Shown here: positions 1 through 8,073 of the stretch, in pieces
How positions within the stretch are numbered: the first letter of the stretch is position 1
Layout of the letters: every line of letters starts with the position of its first letter
Assembly (NCBI GenBank): GCA_043769645.1
Contig: JAYVJC010000048.1
Coordinates: 1-35,886 of the forward strand
Direction: 5' to 3'
Origin: JAYUDN01 sp043769645
GTDB lineage: Bacteria; Patescibacteriota; Gracilibacteria; BD1-5; UBA2023
DNA length: 35,886 bases
The notes under the pieces: generated by a model
Seen by the model: only the letters and a program-made list of their open reading frames with translations
What the model was told of the DNA's origin: nothing
Database searches by the model: none
Made by a program: the position numbers and the translations under genes

Positions 1-94
1 AAGAGTTAAGAGTTAAGAGTTAAGAGTTAAGAGTTAAGAGTTAAGAGTTAAGAGTTAAGAGTTAAGAGTTAAGAGTTAAGAGTTAAGAGTTAAG
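1..94. repeat. AAGAGTT tandem repeat
   Basis: About 13 uninterrupted copies of the 7-bp unit AAGAGTT run from the first base of the window to about position 94, so the array may continue outside it. The unit contains TAA in one frame. There are no spacers, so it is not a CRISPR array. Confidence 0.95.
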
Positions 95-282
95 TAAAAG
101 ATGCTATCGATTTTTCATCATTCCAAAACAATTTTCCGATTCTTTCCAATTTTTATTTCTTATCTTTTAGTTTTTAGTTCTTCAATTTCCCTGATTCTCC
201 AAACCAACTATCTCCTAACCAGCTAATCTGCAAACCAGCTTCCCAGCTTCTCTACCCTCTCTAGACTTTTTCTTAAAATAGC
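95..282. other. Non-coding low-complexity spacer
   Basis: AT- then pyrimidine-rich DNA with no convincing ORF. Words such as 'ttatcttttag', 'ctaatctg' and 'aaaccag' recur in the spacer at about 3820-3915, and TCTACC words recur in several other intergenic regions. Confidence 0.5.
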
Positions 283-311
283 TTGACATGGAGGAGAAGA
301 AGCGATAGAAT
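283..311 (+). promoter_or_regulatory. Sigma-70 type promoter of the cassette gene
   Basis: A perfect -35 TTGACA (283-288), a 17-bp spacer and -10 TAGAAT (306-311). The predicted start is near 318, giving a leader of about 87 nt with a strong SD, unlike the short or absent leaders elsewhere in the window. Confidence 0.8.
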
Positions 312-389
312 ACTTAGGTCGACTTGATCGGCGGTTGAAAACGCGACTCGGAAGAGAAGCACCGCATGAAACAGCGACAAAAAGCTCCT

Positions 390-398
390 AGGAGGGGG
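390..398 (+). promoter_or_regulatory. Strong Shine-Dalgarno that sets the start at 405
   Basis: AGGAGGGGG lies 6-9 nt before ATG 405 and favours that start over ATG 366. Comparable SD sequences are not seen before the other genes of the window. Confidence 0.75.
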
Positions 399-404
399 CA
401 GATC

Positions 405-668
405 ATGGCGCAAAAGTCCAAGGCAACACAAGAGCAGCTCAATGGTCGTCGTCGTTTCGATACGATGGCCGCGAAGATCCTGGATGGGATCAATTTGATC
501 AGCCAAAACACTCTGGCCAAGTTGATGGAGCTGGCGGACTTCAACGTCCGCAGGCTCGCCCACATCATCGCGAAACGCAACAAGAAGTTGTTGATGGAAG
601 CTGCGGAGGTTCTGAAATCACGTTTCGGGACCTACGGAGGATTGATTCCTCATCGTCACATCGCCTGA
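405..668 (+). CDS. Small basic helical protein, standard-code-like stop
   Basis: An 87-aa basic protein without a recognised domain, probably all helical (segments around 'AAKILDGINLISQ' and 'FNVRRLAHIIAKRNKK'). The start follows a strong SD. It ends at TGA 666-668, which code 25 would read as Gly. In that reading translation runs on through a second in-frame TGA (711-713) and the terminator to TAA 894-896, adding about 76 residues of low-complexity sequence. The transcript would also end near 751 with no stop codon. The simplest reading is a gene using TGA as stop, either acquired recently or from another organism in the assembly. It has its own promoter, SD and terminator. Function unknown. 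Confidence 0.7.
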   Translation: MAQKSKATQEQLNGRRRFDTMAAKILDGINLISQNTLAKLMELADFNVRRLAHIIAKRNKKLLMEAAEVLKSRFGTYGGLIPHRHIA

Positions 669-728
669 CCCCTCCCTCTGACCCTCCCCGCTTCGGCGGT
701 GGATAGAGTCTGAGACATGGGGTTCTCG

Positions 729-751
729 GGCCCGCTTCGGCGGGCCTTTTT
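729..751 (+). terminator. UUCG-loop intrinsic terminator
   Basis: A perfect 7-bp stem GGCCCGC/GCGGGCC closed by a TTCG tetraloop and followed by five T. It lies 61 bp after TGA 666-668 and supports that TGA as the real end of the gene. Confidence 0.9.
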
Positions 752-912
752 CATCTTCAAAATTTTTTTTCAGCCTTTCTGCTCTTTTACCTTTCTACCC
801 TCTATCTCCTCTACCGCTTCTACCTCTCCCTCTCTCTTGCCTTTTCCATCATTTTCCATATCCTCTCTATTATCGTGTAGAACTGTTATCCTATAAAACT
901 CAAATACTCCAT

Positions 913-1758
913 ATGCTCCTTGACTGACGTATCGTCGCCGCTTCCATCCTCGAAAATATCAAAAATGAGATTATCTTTGCGCCTGACCAAGAGCGACCGA
1001 TGCTTGCTGTCGTGCTGGTCGGGGAGAATCCTGCGAGCCTCGCCTATATCCGTATGAAGGAGAGGCGAGCTCGCGAAGTCGGGATGAATTTCTGAGTCTA
1101 CCGATTCCCGGTTTCCATCGATCAAGCTACCCTCGAAGAAGAAGTCCAGAGTCTATCAAGAAATGAGAAAATACATGGGATCATCGTCCAAGCTCCCCTT
1201 CCCTCGCATATCGACCGATATGCCGTCACCGAATGCATCGATCCTGCGAAAGATGTCGATGGATTCACGAAAGAGCAGATCGGGAATATGTTCCTCGGAC
1301 ATGACGGTCTCTGGGGTTGTACGCCGAAAGGGATTATGGCACTCCTGCGGTACTATCATATCGACGTGAAGTGAAAAAAGGTAGCCGTCATCGGCCGATC
1401 GAATATCGTCGGGAAACCGATGACCCTCATGCTTATTAATGCTGGAGGGACGGTCACGAGTTGCAACAGTTCTACTGCGAATATCCGCGATATTACTCGT
1501 GCGGCTGACATAGTCATAGTCGCTGTAGGAAAACCCCGATTCCTGACGAAAGATATGGTCCATCCTGGATCTATCGTCATCGATGTCGGATCGACTTTTG
1601 TCGATGGAGTGGCCTATGGGGATGCGGATTTCGAAAATCTCAAAGACTATATCGCGGCCATCTCCCCTTCTCCAGGCGGAGTCGGCCCAATGACGGTTGC
1701 TACGCTTATCGAGAATACTTGGAAGGCGTATGAATGAAGGAGAAGAGTGAAATCATAG
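913..1758 (+). CDS. folD: FolD methylenetetrahydrofolate dehydrogenase/cyclohydrolase
   Basis: A bifunctional cytosolic enzyme that oxidises 5,10-methylene-THF to methenyl-THF with NADP and hydrolyses it to 10-formyl-THF. The 281 aa match the usual length. Visible signatures: catalytic Tyr and Lys in 'YIRMKERRAREVG', 'GIIVQAPLP', 'DPAKDVDGFT', 'CTPKGI', the nucleotide-binding 'GRSNIVGKP' and C-terminal 'SPSPGGVGPMT'. Four TGA codons must be Gly, including residue 5 ('LLDGRIVA') and 'HIDVKGKKVAVIGRS', so a standard-code caller would break the gene into pieces. It stands alone behind a polypyrimidine leader with no SD. Stop is TAG. Confidence 0.97.
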
Positions 1759-1780
1759 AATACTTTAATTCATATTTCTG

Positions 1781-1814
1781 CCCCTTCTAGGGGAAGATGC
1801 CGAAGGCAGAAGGG
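1781..1814. repeat. Imperfect hairpin upstream of the DUF559 gene
   Basis: CCCTTCT (1782-1788) and AGAAGGG (1808-1814) form inverted arms, with an inner CCCC/GGGG pairing at 1781-1793. With the hairpin at 2205-2223 it brackets the DUF559 ORF. Confidence 0.5.
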
Positions 1815-1836
1815 CTAAAATATTTTTATAAAATAT

Positions 1837-2214
1837 ATGTTCCTTACCAATGATCCATTATCTATAGAGAAGAGAAGATTGCTCCGGAAACAAATGACTG
1901 GAGCTGAGCTGAAATTATGGAAATATCTTCGAAAAAACCAATTCCAATAGCTCAGATGGAGGATACAATTTTCAGTAGGGAAATATATTCTTGATTTTTA
2001 CTGTGATAGGATTAAGCTTGGGATTGAAGTTGATGGAAAAACGCATGGTACCCCGGAAGAACGAGAGTATGATACCCTTCGAACTCAATTTCTAGAAAAA
2101 CACGGAATACGAATCATTCGTTTTTCCAACACCGAAATCTATGAGAATCTCGAATGCGTTTTAGAAAAATTACGAGGAGTGGTTTGAGTGATTACCCTTC
2201 CTCGCCTCCCCTAA
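1837..2214 (+). pseudogene. DUF559 endonuclease-like gene interrupted by TAG
   Basis: The reading frame encodes a DUF559 protein (PD-(D/E)XK-like, related to Vsr-type nucleases), with 'MTGAELKLWKYLRKNQF', 'KYILDFYCDRIKLGIEVDG', then 'THGTPEEREYDTLR' and 'GIRIIRFSNTEI'. About 125 codons, a normal size for the family. Codon 38 is TAG (1948-1950), in the stretch 'QFQ*LRWRIQ' where relatives usually have Gly ('GLKFRRQ'). One in-frame TGA near the end reads as Gly. The upstream part is conserved, so a restart after the TAG would lose real domain sequence. It is either a nonsense pseudogene or a read-through case. It is flanked by two hairpins. Confidence 0.8.
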
Positions 2215-2223
2215 ATGGGGAGG
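2205..2223. repeat. Hairpin at the end of the DUF559 ORF
   Basis: A perfect CCTCCCC/GGGGAGG stem with loop TAAAT; the loop carries the stop codon of the DUF559 frame. No T-run follows, so it is a poor terminator. Confidence 0.6.
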
Positions 2224-2408
2224 AATAACTCCCTTCTACCTTGCCTGGCCTTCTACCTTTCTACTCTTCTCCCCCTTTTACCATTTTTTTACCTACCAAT
2301 AACCTCAATCCTCAATTCAAAGTAAGATTACTAATCCTTTCACTTAATCTTCTCTGCCGTTTCGTTCTTCTCTAGCGTTCATCGCTTTCTACTCTTCTCC
2401 CCACCCCT

Positions 2409-3299
2409 ATGCCCATCGCTATTCTTACTGGTGGTACCTCTCAGGAACGAGATGTCGCCATTCGCTCATCCATCATTTTTCGAGAGCAACTTCCTGAGGC
2501 AGATTTCTATACCTTCCCGGAAGATCGGGAGAAGTTTCTCGCGAACTATACGAAGTATGATCTCGCTATTCCGGTCTTTCATGGAACGTACGGGGAGGAT
2601 GGGCAGATATTTGCGTTTCTGAAAACCCTTGGCATTCGTACTGCCTTTTCGCCGTGGGAAGTCCACGCACTGACAATTGATAAATTCATCACGGATACCC
2701 TGATCCGTCGAGCACACCCAGTTCCGAATGAGTGTATCATCAAGCGTGGTATGCCGATCGCTCCCCCTCCCGGAGAGTACCCGTTCATTGTGAAGCCGAA
2801 CCGAGGGGGTTCGACCATCGCAACCAATCTCGTAAAAGATGCCATCGAACTCGAGTGGGCAGTGAAAGAAATACATACTAACCATGATGATGATGCCCTC
2901 GTACAGACCCTTCTTCCTGGAAGAGAGTTTACGGTGTCCCTCCTCGGAAATGCTCATCCAGAAGTCCTCGGAGTGACCGAAATATGCAATAAAAATATCA
3001 TCTTTGACTTCGAGGAAAAGTATAACGGACCATCAGACTATGAGGTGTGCCCGGCGAATATAGAAAGCAACTTCGAGGAATATCTCAGAGCCAAAAGCCA
3101 GGAAATCTATATGTTTCTTGGATGTCGCGGAATGGCTCGGATTGATTGGCGATGTGATGCGAGTGGAGTTGCTCACTTCCTCGAAGTGAATACCATCCCT
3201 GGGATGACGAAGGTAAGTCTCCTTCCGAAGGCGGCAAAATATGCGGGCTATACTCAAAAAACACTTGTAGAAAAAATCATTACTTTAGCAAGAGAGTAA
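2409..3299 (+). CDS. ddl: D-alanine--D-alanine ligase
   Basis: A cytosolic ATP-grasp ligase joining two D-Ala for peptidoglycan precursors. The 296 aa have the expected order: N-terminal 'LTGGTSQERDVAIRSS', 'FHGTYGEDGQIFAFL', ATP-grasp 'PFIVKPNRGGSTI', 'LLPGREFTVSLLG', the metal-binding 'ARIDWR' and 'FLEVNTIPGMT' with its Glu and Asn, and a C-terminal helix. There is no in-frame TGA; all Gly use GGN. It follows a long TCTACC-type leader with no SD and ends in TAA. Confidence 0.96.
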   Translation: MPIAILTGGTSQERDVAIRSSIIFREQLPEADFYTFPEDREKFLANYTKYDLAIPVFHGTYGEDGQIFAFLKTLGIRTAFSPWEVHALTIDKFITDTLIRRAHPVPNECIIKRGMPIAPPPGEYPFIVKPNRGGSTIATNLVKDAIELEWAVKEIHTNHDDDALVQTLLPGREFTVSLLGNAHPEVLGVTEICNKNIIFDFEEKYNGPSDYEVCPANIESNFEEYLRAKSQEIYMFLGCRGMARIDWRCDASGVAHFLEVNTIPGMTKVSLLPKAAKYAGYTQKTLVEKIITLARE

Positions 3300-3391
3300 A
3301 AAAAGTTTGGCTCAGAGACCAAAACCATAATAAAATATCCTACAATAATATTCCCGCTCATATCAACTTTGCTTTCTTTCATTTCCTACAG

Positions 3392-3655
3392 ATGTCTGAA
3401 ATTTCTGAACAAAAACGAATCCTATTTCGTAATCTCATCCTCTTCATCTGGTTTATTATTTCGAACCTGGTAGCCTTTTTTCTCGGGATATCCTACCTCG
3501 AAAAGCAAGTCGAGACGAGGCCACGGGAGTGGGTCAACATCTCCCTCAAGAAATCAAGTATCTCTATCGAACAATCCTCAGATCACATCGACTTGTGGAT
3601 CAATGGGGTCAAGAAAAGGGCTGGGGAAAGCTTCACTCTGCAAGAGAAGAAGTAG
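3392..3655 (+). CDS. Small single-span membrane protein
   Basis: An 87-aa protein with a basic N-terminus, one strong transmembrane segment at about residues 11-32 ('FRNLILFIWFIISNLVAFF') and a polar tail of about 55 residues. It has no TGA codon and stops at TAG. It follows ddl by 92 bp and could be co-transcribed. Family not recognised. ddl is a cell-wall gene, but nothing in this sequence links it to that function. Confidence 0.7.
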   Translation: MSEISEQKRILFRNLILFIWFIISNLVAFFLGISYLEKQVETRPREWVNISLKKSSISIEQSSDHIDLWINGVKKRAGESFTLQEKK

Positions 3656-3919
3656 GAGGATTCTGTTGAAGGTTACAAGTTCAAAGTCGCAGGTTGGAAG
3701 TTGAAAGTTATATGTTGAATGCTTCTTTGATAAGGACATTGTATGAAAGTGTTCAAAGCTGTCATTTTTTTACCTAATGAACTTTATGAACTTTACAGAC
3801 CTTACAAATCTACTCGCTTTTATCTTCTATCTTTTAGTTCCCTAATCAGCTAATCTGGAAACCAGTTTCAACCTTCCCAGCCTCCACCATAAGGGCATAC
3901 CAGCTTCCCAGCTCACCTC
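3656..3919. other. Low-complexity spacer
   Basis: No gene seen. 3667-3720 is built of degenerate AAGTT/GGTT words, reminiscent of the AAGAGTT array at position 1. 3820-3915 shares words with 150-260. Confidence 0.4.
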
Positions 3920-4819
3920 CTATTTCTCCCTCCGGACGACATATTCTACTATATCACGAAACTTTGCATTACCGAGAGTATCAGCTATGAGAATCATCTC
4001 TTGCTCGAGATTTCAGAGCATTTTTTTGGTGGCATCAATCCCAATCAGTGAGACGATTCCCTTTCCGATTTCGGCATCCTTTCCGACTTTTTTCCCGACC
4101 AGGCTCGCATCTCCCTCATAGTCTAAGATATCATCCTGAATCTGGAAGGCTCGACCGAGGAGAAGTCAGAATTTTCTCATCGTATCTATCTCCGTTTTAT
4201 TTGCTCCACCGAGGAGTGCTCCGATAACGAGACATGAAGCGATAAATCATCCAGTTTTCTCATCATGAAGCCGCAGGAGCTCATCCAGAGTCAGAGTATC
4301 GTGACGAAGGAGGGTGTCTCGTACTTGCCCCCTCGCGACTCCGAGATCCCCAAGGGCTCGAGCGATTTCTCCTACGATCAGAGCATTCCTGGTGCGACTC
4401 AAAAGCTCAAATCACATCGTCTGAAGCGTATCACCGACGAGGACCGCCATGGTTTCACCATACGCTTTCCAGACGGTAGGTTTCCCTCGACGAAGTTCAT
4501 CATTATCCATACACGGCAGGTCATCATGAACGAGGGTAAATCCATGGATAAACTCGACTCCGATGATCGAATGAACCATCATTTGATCCCTATGATTTCA
4601 GGAAGATTGTATAAAATGTTCATAAGCGAGGAGTGTGAGAATGGGTCGGAGTCTTTTCCCGGCTCATTCTATCGCATATCGAAGTGCCGTTTCGAAGGTA
4701 GATTCCACCCCAGAAGCAACTCCATATCGAGTATCAAAAAAATGTTCGATGGCCGTATTCACGATATTCTGGTATTCGGGAAGCCAGGTTTGTATGGAGT
4801 TCATATTTCTTATATTCAT
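3920..4819 (-). CDS. ispA: Trans-isoprenyl diphosphate synthase (FPP/GGPP type)
   Basis: Condenses IPP with allylic diphosphates to give short-chain prenyl diphosphates, feeding UppS. 299 aa. IPP-binding 'GAGKRLRP' is at 52-59; the first aspartate motif 'DDLPCMDND' is at 99-107; 'GDTLQTMGFELL' follows; the second motif 'QIQDDILDYEG' has D229, D230 and D233. Six TGA codons read as Gly, for example in 'IEGAGKRLRP', so the gene looks shattered under the standard code. Another Met at 4804 could be the start. It lies last in the order nadK-uppS-ispA, after an AT-rich 134-bp gap. The exact chain length made is not predictable. Confidence 0.95.
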
Positions 4820-4953
4820 AATGAAGGTAAAATATTCGTATTTAAATTATTCATAATTGATATTTTCGTAATTTTATTATTCGTTATTCGTAATACACTT
4901 GTTCTGTAATGACTCATTCTTCATTATTAATTCTTCATTATTAATTATTAATC
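4820..4953. repeat. AT-rich short repeats between uppS and the prenyl synthase
   Basis: 4914-4943 holds two tandem copies of ATTCTTCATTATTA, followed by ATTATTAAT. 4838-4900 is made of 'attcgtaat'-like words. No ORF or clear terminator is seen. Confidence 0.55.
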
Positions 4954-5631
4954 CTATTTTCCGAAATTCCTCTGTATACTCTCATAATACGCTATGACCT
5001 TATCGAACTCTGCCTGATCAAAGTCCGGCCAGAGGGTTTCGGTGAAGTAGTACTCGCTATAAGCAGATTGGTAGAGGAAAAATCCTGAGTGACGGATATT
5101 GCCTCCGGTACGTACGATCACATCTGGCGGTGGGTACTTCCCTGAGTCGAGGTACTGGAGAAAAGATGACTCAGAAAGTGTAGTTGGCTCAACCCCTTCA
5201 GCAAGACATCGCTTCATACCACGAATGATCTCATCCTGACCGCTATATCCGATCGCGAAGATAAAAGTAATCGCCGTTCATCCCTGAGTTTGTTCCATCA
5301 CTTCAAAAAGAAGTGTCCTCACATCACTCGGGAGGAGCCAGAGGTCACCAATAGTTTCGAATCGGACTCATTTGGTTCTGAGTTTCGGAAGGAGCTTCGG
5401 GAGGGTATGAAGGAGGAGATCATAGATTCCACGGATCTCTATTTCTGAGCGTTCGAGGATATTTTCTTTCGAAAGGGCCCACATACTCACATAGGGGATA
5501 CCGGCATCGAGGCACATTTCGAGTACCTTTTCACTCGTATCTCCTCACTGTTTATGTCCCATCTTGACGACATTGGCCCATTTTTTCGCCCACCGGCGAT
5601 TCCCATCCATGATAAATCAGATATGTTTCAT
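4954..5631 (-). CDS. uppS: Isoprenyl transferase (undecaprenyl diphosphate synthase)
   Basis: A cis-prenyltransferase extending FPP with IPP to the undecaprenyl diphosphate carrier used in wall synthesis. 225 aa. N-terminal 'HIGFIMDGNRRWAKK' carries the catalytic Asp (D9) and phosphate-binding Arg; 'SMWALSKEN' and C-terminal 'RTGGNIRHSGFFLYQSAYSE', 'YFTETLWPDFD' are the family signature. Four TGA codons are Gly, the first at residue 5. The stop of nadK lies 10 bp upstream, so the two are surely co-transcribed. Stop is TAG. Confidence 0.96.
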
Positions 5632-5641
5632 AAGTCGGATA

Positions 5642-6424
5642 TTAGAAAGTGAAAATCTCAAACGGTAAACGAGGTTTTATATTCTCGGGAATGAGAAGAT
5701 GAAGCGGATAGACCCCTTTTGAAATAACTATTTTCTCAAGTTCTCTCGTATTTCATCGAAAAATATCCCGACTATCCGCGTGGATCACGATATCCGTATC
5801 TCGAAGGTGTGAAAACCGTAGCGACTCTTGTCTTTCTGATGAAAATACTATGGGATTCATAGCTCTCGGACTCAAGGAAGCGATAGGAGTAAAACAAAAA
5901 TCACGATCATCAAGAAGGATCGGTCCTCCGAGTGAGTTATTGTAGGCAGTTGATCCAGATGCCGTAGAGACGATACAACCATCTGCTTTGAGGAAAAATG
6001 CATGACCGGAAAGGTTACACTCGAGCTCTACAATATGTCCAGTCGTTGATTTTATCGATATTTCATTGATCGCGGAAAAAATACCAGTCGGAAGATGGAT
6101 TTCAAGAGTACTTCGTTTTTGAATGGTAAATTTCTTAGCTTTCTTAACCGCTCATATATCCGTCATCATAAAACCTCGACTTCCGAAATTGATCCCGAGA
6201 ATGGGTCGAGATCCATACCGTCGAAAAGCTTCGATCAGGGTTCCATCACCTCCGCAAGCTATGACAGCACCATCAGGAAGCTTCGAGGCCAACGATTCGA
6301 CATCAAGATCGCGAAACTGATTCATAAGCGAGCGGATATTCCGGTCTCAGTTCGTTTCGCATGTTTCTCGATTATAGATGAGGTCTTTAGTCCCGAGATT
6401 TCTTAACTGGAAAGGATCCTTCAT
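5642..6424 (-). CDS. nadK: NAD kinase
   Basis: Phosphorylates NAD to NADP. 260 aa. The diagnostic 'GGDGT' is at 58-62 with catalytic Asp 60; 'GINFGSRGF' follows; the 'NE' pair is at 120-121 and the glycine-rich 'STASGSTAYNNSLGGPI' at about 153-169. Three TGA codons are Gly. The chosen ATG is the first in frame after TAA upstream. First gene of the nadK-uppS-ispA order; the RRM gene terminator lies just upstream. NADP from this enzyme would serve FolD and the flavin reductase-like protein. Confidence 0.95.
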
Positions 6425-6463
6425 ATATACATTATAGAGAACACGGTTCAGAATTCAACTTGT

Positions 6464-6490
6464 AAAAAAATCCCCCATTTCTGGAGGATT
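6464..6490 (-). terminator. Terminator after the RRM gene
   Basis: On the minus strand ATCCTCC and GGGGGAT pair around an AGAAAT loop and a run of T follows. It lies about 15 nt beyond the TAA of the RRM gene. Confidence 0.75.
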
Positions 6491-6504
6491 TCGAAAGAGA
6501 ACGG

Positions 6505-6789
6505 TTAGTTCCACTCACGGCGAGCTGCTGGTGGGCGCTCTTCGCGAGGACGAGCCTCGTTGACGACGATAGGTCGTCCCATGACTTCCTTCCCATTCAT
6601 AGCAGCAATAATTGCTTCCATATCTGATTCTTGAACATCAACAAAGGCAAAACCTTTTTTACGACCAGTTTCACGGTCAGTAGGGATGATAACACTCTCT
6701 ACAGGTGCGACTTCGGCGAAAAGTTCTGCAAGTCCATCTTCTTCAAGACGGAACGGGAGATTCCCGACGAATAATCTTTTGGTACTCAT
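6505..6789 (-). CDS. RRM-domain RNA-binding protein
   Basis: A 94-aa single RNA-recognition motif protein. RNP2 is 'KRLFVGNLPF' at the N-terminus and RNP1 is 'KKGFAFVDV' near residue 50; the tail is rich in Arg, Glu and Pro ('EARPREERPPAARREWN'). Small RRM proteins of this type in bacteria are proposed RNA chaperones or cold-response proteins. The ATG before 'STKRLFVG' is preferred over one 11 codons upstream because the RRM begins at once. It has its own terminator. Confidence 0.93.
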   Translation of the reverse strand: MSTKRLFVGNLPFRLEEDGLAELFAEVAPVESVIIPTDRETGRKKGFAFVDVQESDMEAIIAAMNGKEVMGRPIVVNEARPREERPPAARREWN

Positions 6790-7299
6790 ACGTACAAAGA
6801 GAAAGAAAATAAAAGCCGACAAGTTACTCGCTCTTTAGACCTATGGGGACAAAAAGGAAACGCTCATTCGACTTACATATTCTATGGATAATAGTATAGA
6901 ATGCAAAAAGAAATTATCTTTGCTCAGAGTGGCTTCCAAAAGGTATTTCTCAATTCATAGAGTCTCTTATAGAGTCACGAATCTATAAAAAATGTGTTCA
7001 AGAAAAGGAGGATTTTAAGTTTAGAGATTACGGTTTAGGGTTTTCAGTTTAGCGTTGTCAGTTTGGTATCTCTGGTTTTGTGATTACTGTTTACAGCTAC
7101 TAAATACTCATTACTCATTTTCAGTCTATTAACTTTTATTTCTTAGTTTTTAGCTTTTATTTTCCCCGCCATATCTACCTTTCTACTTTTCTACTTTTCT
7201 ACCTGCTCTTCATTTCTACCGTCTCTATCTCTCCATCTTCTCTATCGTTTCTACCGTCCCTATCTTTCCATCGTTTCTATCATCAATACACACTTCTAT
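6790..7299. other. Long intergenic region, no gene seen
   Basis: No ORF with coding character is seen. 7019-7065 is made of 'gtttag'-like words, 7130-7163 repeats the 'cttttatttcttag' words seen near position 150, and 7170-7290 is a TCTACC/TCTATC polypyrimidine tract on the plus strand. Confidence 0.5.
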
Positions 7300-7327
7300 T
7301 TTACAAAAAAACAAACTTTTCTATAAT
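7300..7327 (+). promoter_or_regulatory. Promoter of the zinc-ribbon gene
   Basis: -35 TTTACA (7300-7305), 16-bp spacer, perfect -10 TATAAT (7322-7327). The expected start near 7334 leaves an 18-nt pyrimidine-rich leader without SD before ATG 7352. Confidence 0.65.
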
Positions 7328-7351
7328 AGTGATAATCATTTTCTACCCTCT

Positions 7352-7609
7352 ATGACTACCTCATACCTCGACCTGACCAATGTTCCTGCCTTCGGAAAAA
7401 AGAGAGAAATCACCTTCGAACCCGAACGAGGAGAAATAGGATTTTACTGTAAAGACTGTCGTAAACCCGTCGCTGCCATCCAGCTCCCTCCACAAAAAAT
7501 CGGGAAAAAAATGCGTGAATACCTCTATCAATGCCCCGTCTGCAAAGGTCCAAATATTTCTATCGGAACTACCGCAAGTATGAAGGCAGTTTATGATAGA
7601 AAGCACTAA
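7352..7609 (+). CDS. Small zinc-ribbon protein
   Basis: An 85-aa cytosolic protein with two CXXC knuckles (C33/C36 in 'YCKDCRK' and C61/C64 in 'QCPVCKG'), the pattern of a four-cysteine zinc ribbon. It has no TGA codon. Such ribbons occur in nucleic-acid-binding or adaptor proteins; the exact role is unknown. It starts 18 nt after a predicted transcription start and is followed after 9 bp by the next gene, so they form a likely operon. Confidence 0.85.
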   Translation: MTTSYLDLTNVPAFGKKREITFEPERGEIGFYCKDCRKPVAAIQLPPQKIGKKMREYLYQCPVCKGPNISIGTTASMKAVYDRKH

Positions 7610-7618
7610 TATAATAGT

Positions 7619-7939
7619 ATGGATAAGCCGGATGAAATCTATAGAGAGTTGAGAAAAATTCACCCTGTCAAAGAAGTTGGATTTGTTTTCTCCAGAGAAC
7701 TTCTCCAGTTACTCTGAGAAACAACACTGCAGTTCTATAGAACAATAAAAGATACTTTTCCAAAAGATCCCAATATAACATTTCTGATCGGAAAACTAGA
7801 GACTTCTCTTAGAGAATGAGAATCCACTGAAGAAATTGAATATTTAAGAGATGTCGTTCTTTTTGCTCTTCACCGTAATGTGAGTGGTCACTATACATAT
7901 GAACACCTCCAGAAATACCTACCCAAATGAACTGACTAA
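7619..7939 (+). CDS. Conserved-looking protein of unknown function
   Basis: 106 aa, soluble, mostly helical and charged ('EIYRELRKIHPVKEV', 'EIEYLRDVVLFALHRN'). Three TGA codons read as Gly, the last four codons from the TAA, so it is visible as an ORF only under code 25. It follows the zinc-ribbon gene by 9 bp. No domain recognised. Confidence 0.75.
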
Positions 7940-7985
7940 GTCTTGATCAATAAAAAAGAATGATCGATTTAAAGATAAATAATTT

Positions 7986-8012
7986 TATATCTAGAGAAAT
8001 TGTCTAGATATA
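7986..8012. repeat. Perfect 10-7-10 inverted repeat upstream of lexA
   Basis: TATATCTAGA and TCTAGATATA are exact reverse complements separated by GAAATTG. There is no T-run behind it, and it lies about 60 bp upstream of the lexA start, so an operator is more likely than a terminator. Confidence 0.75.
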
Positions 8013-8017
8013 TTTAT

Positions 8018-8062
8018 TTGCATTCAAAATGTATACATATATACTTTCTTGTATACTTTGTA
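8018..8062 (+). promoter_or_regulatory. lexA promoter with GTATAC-rich putative operators
   Basis: A plausible promoter is TTGCAT (8018-8023), 16 bp, TATACT (8040-8045). GTATA-N4-TATAC (8031-8044) spans its -10, and another GTATAC lies at 8051-8056. Autoregulation by LexA is the usual arrangement; the operator assignment here is inference. Confidence 0.5.
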
Positions 8063-8073
8063 TGTTTACATTT

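Noticed and set aside
1..94. CRISPR or telomere-like array
   Set aside because: The 7-bp units are contiguous without spacers, and telomere function has no support in this group.
4265..4909. Long plus-strand ORF of 214 codons
   Set aside because: It is the antisense of the prenyl synthase gene, which has both aspartate motifs on the minus strand.
6901..6960. 19-codon ORF starting 'MQKEIIFAQSG'
   Set aside because: It is too short, with no SD, promoter, conserved feature or terminator.
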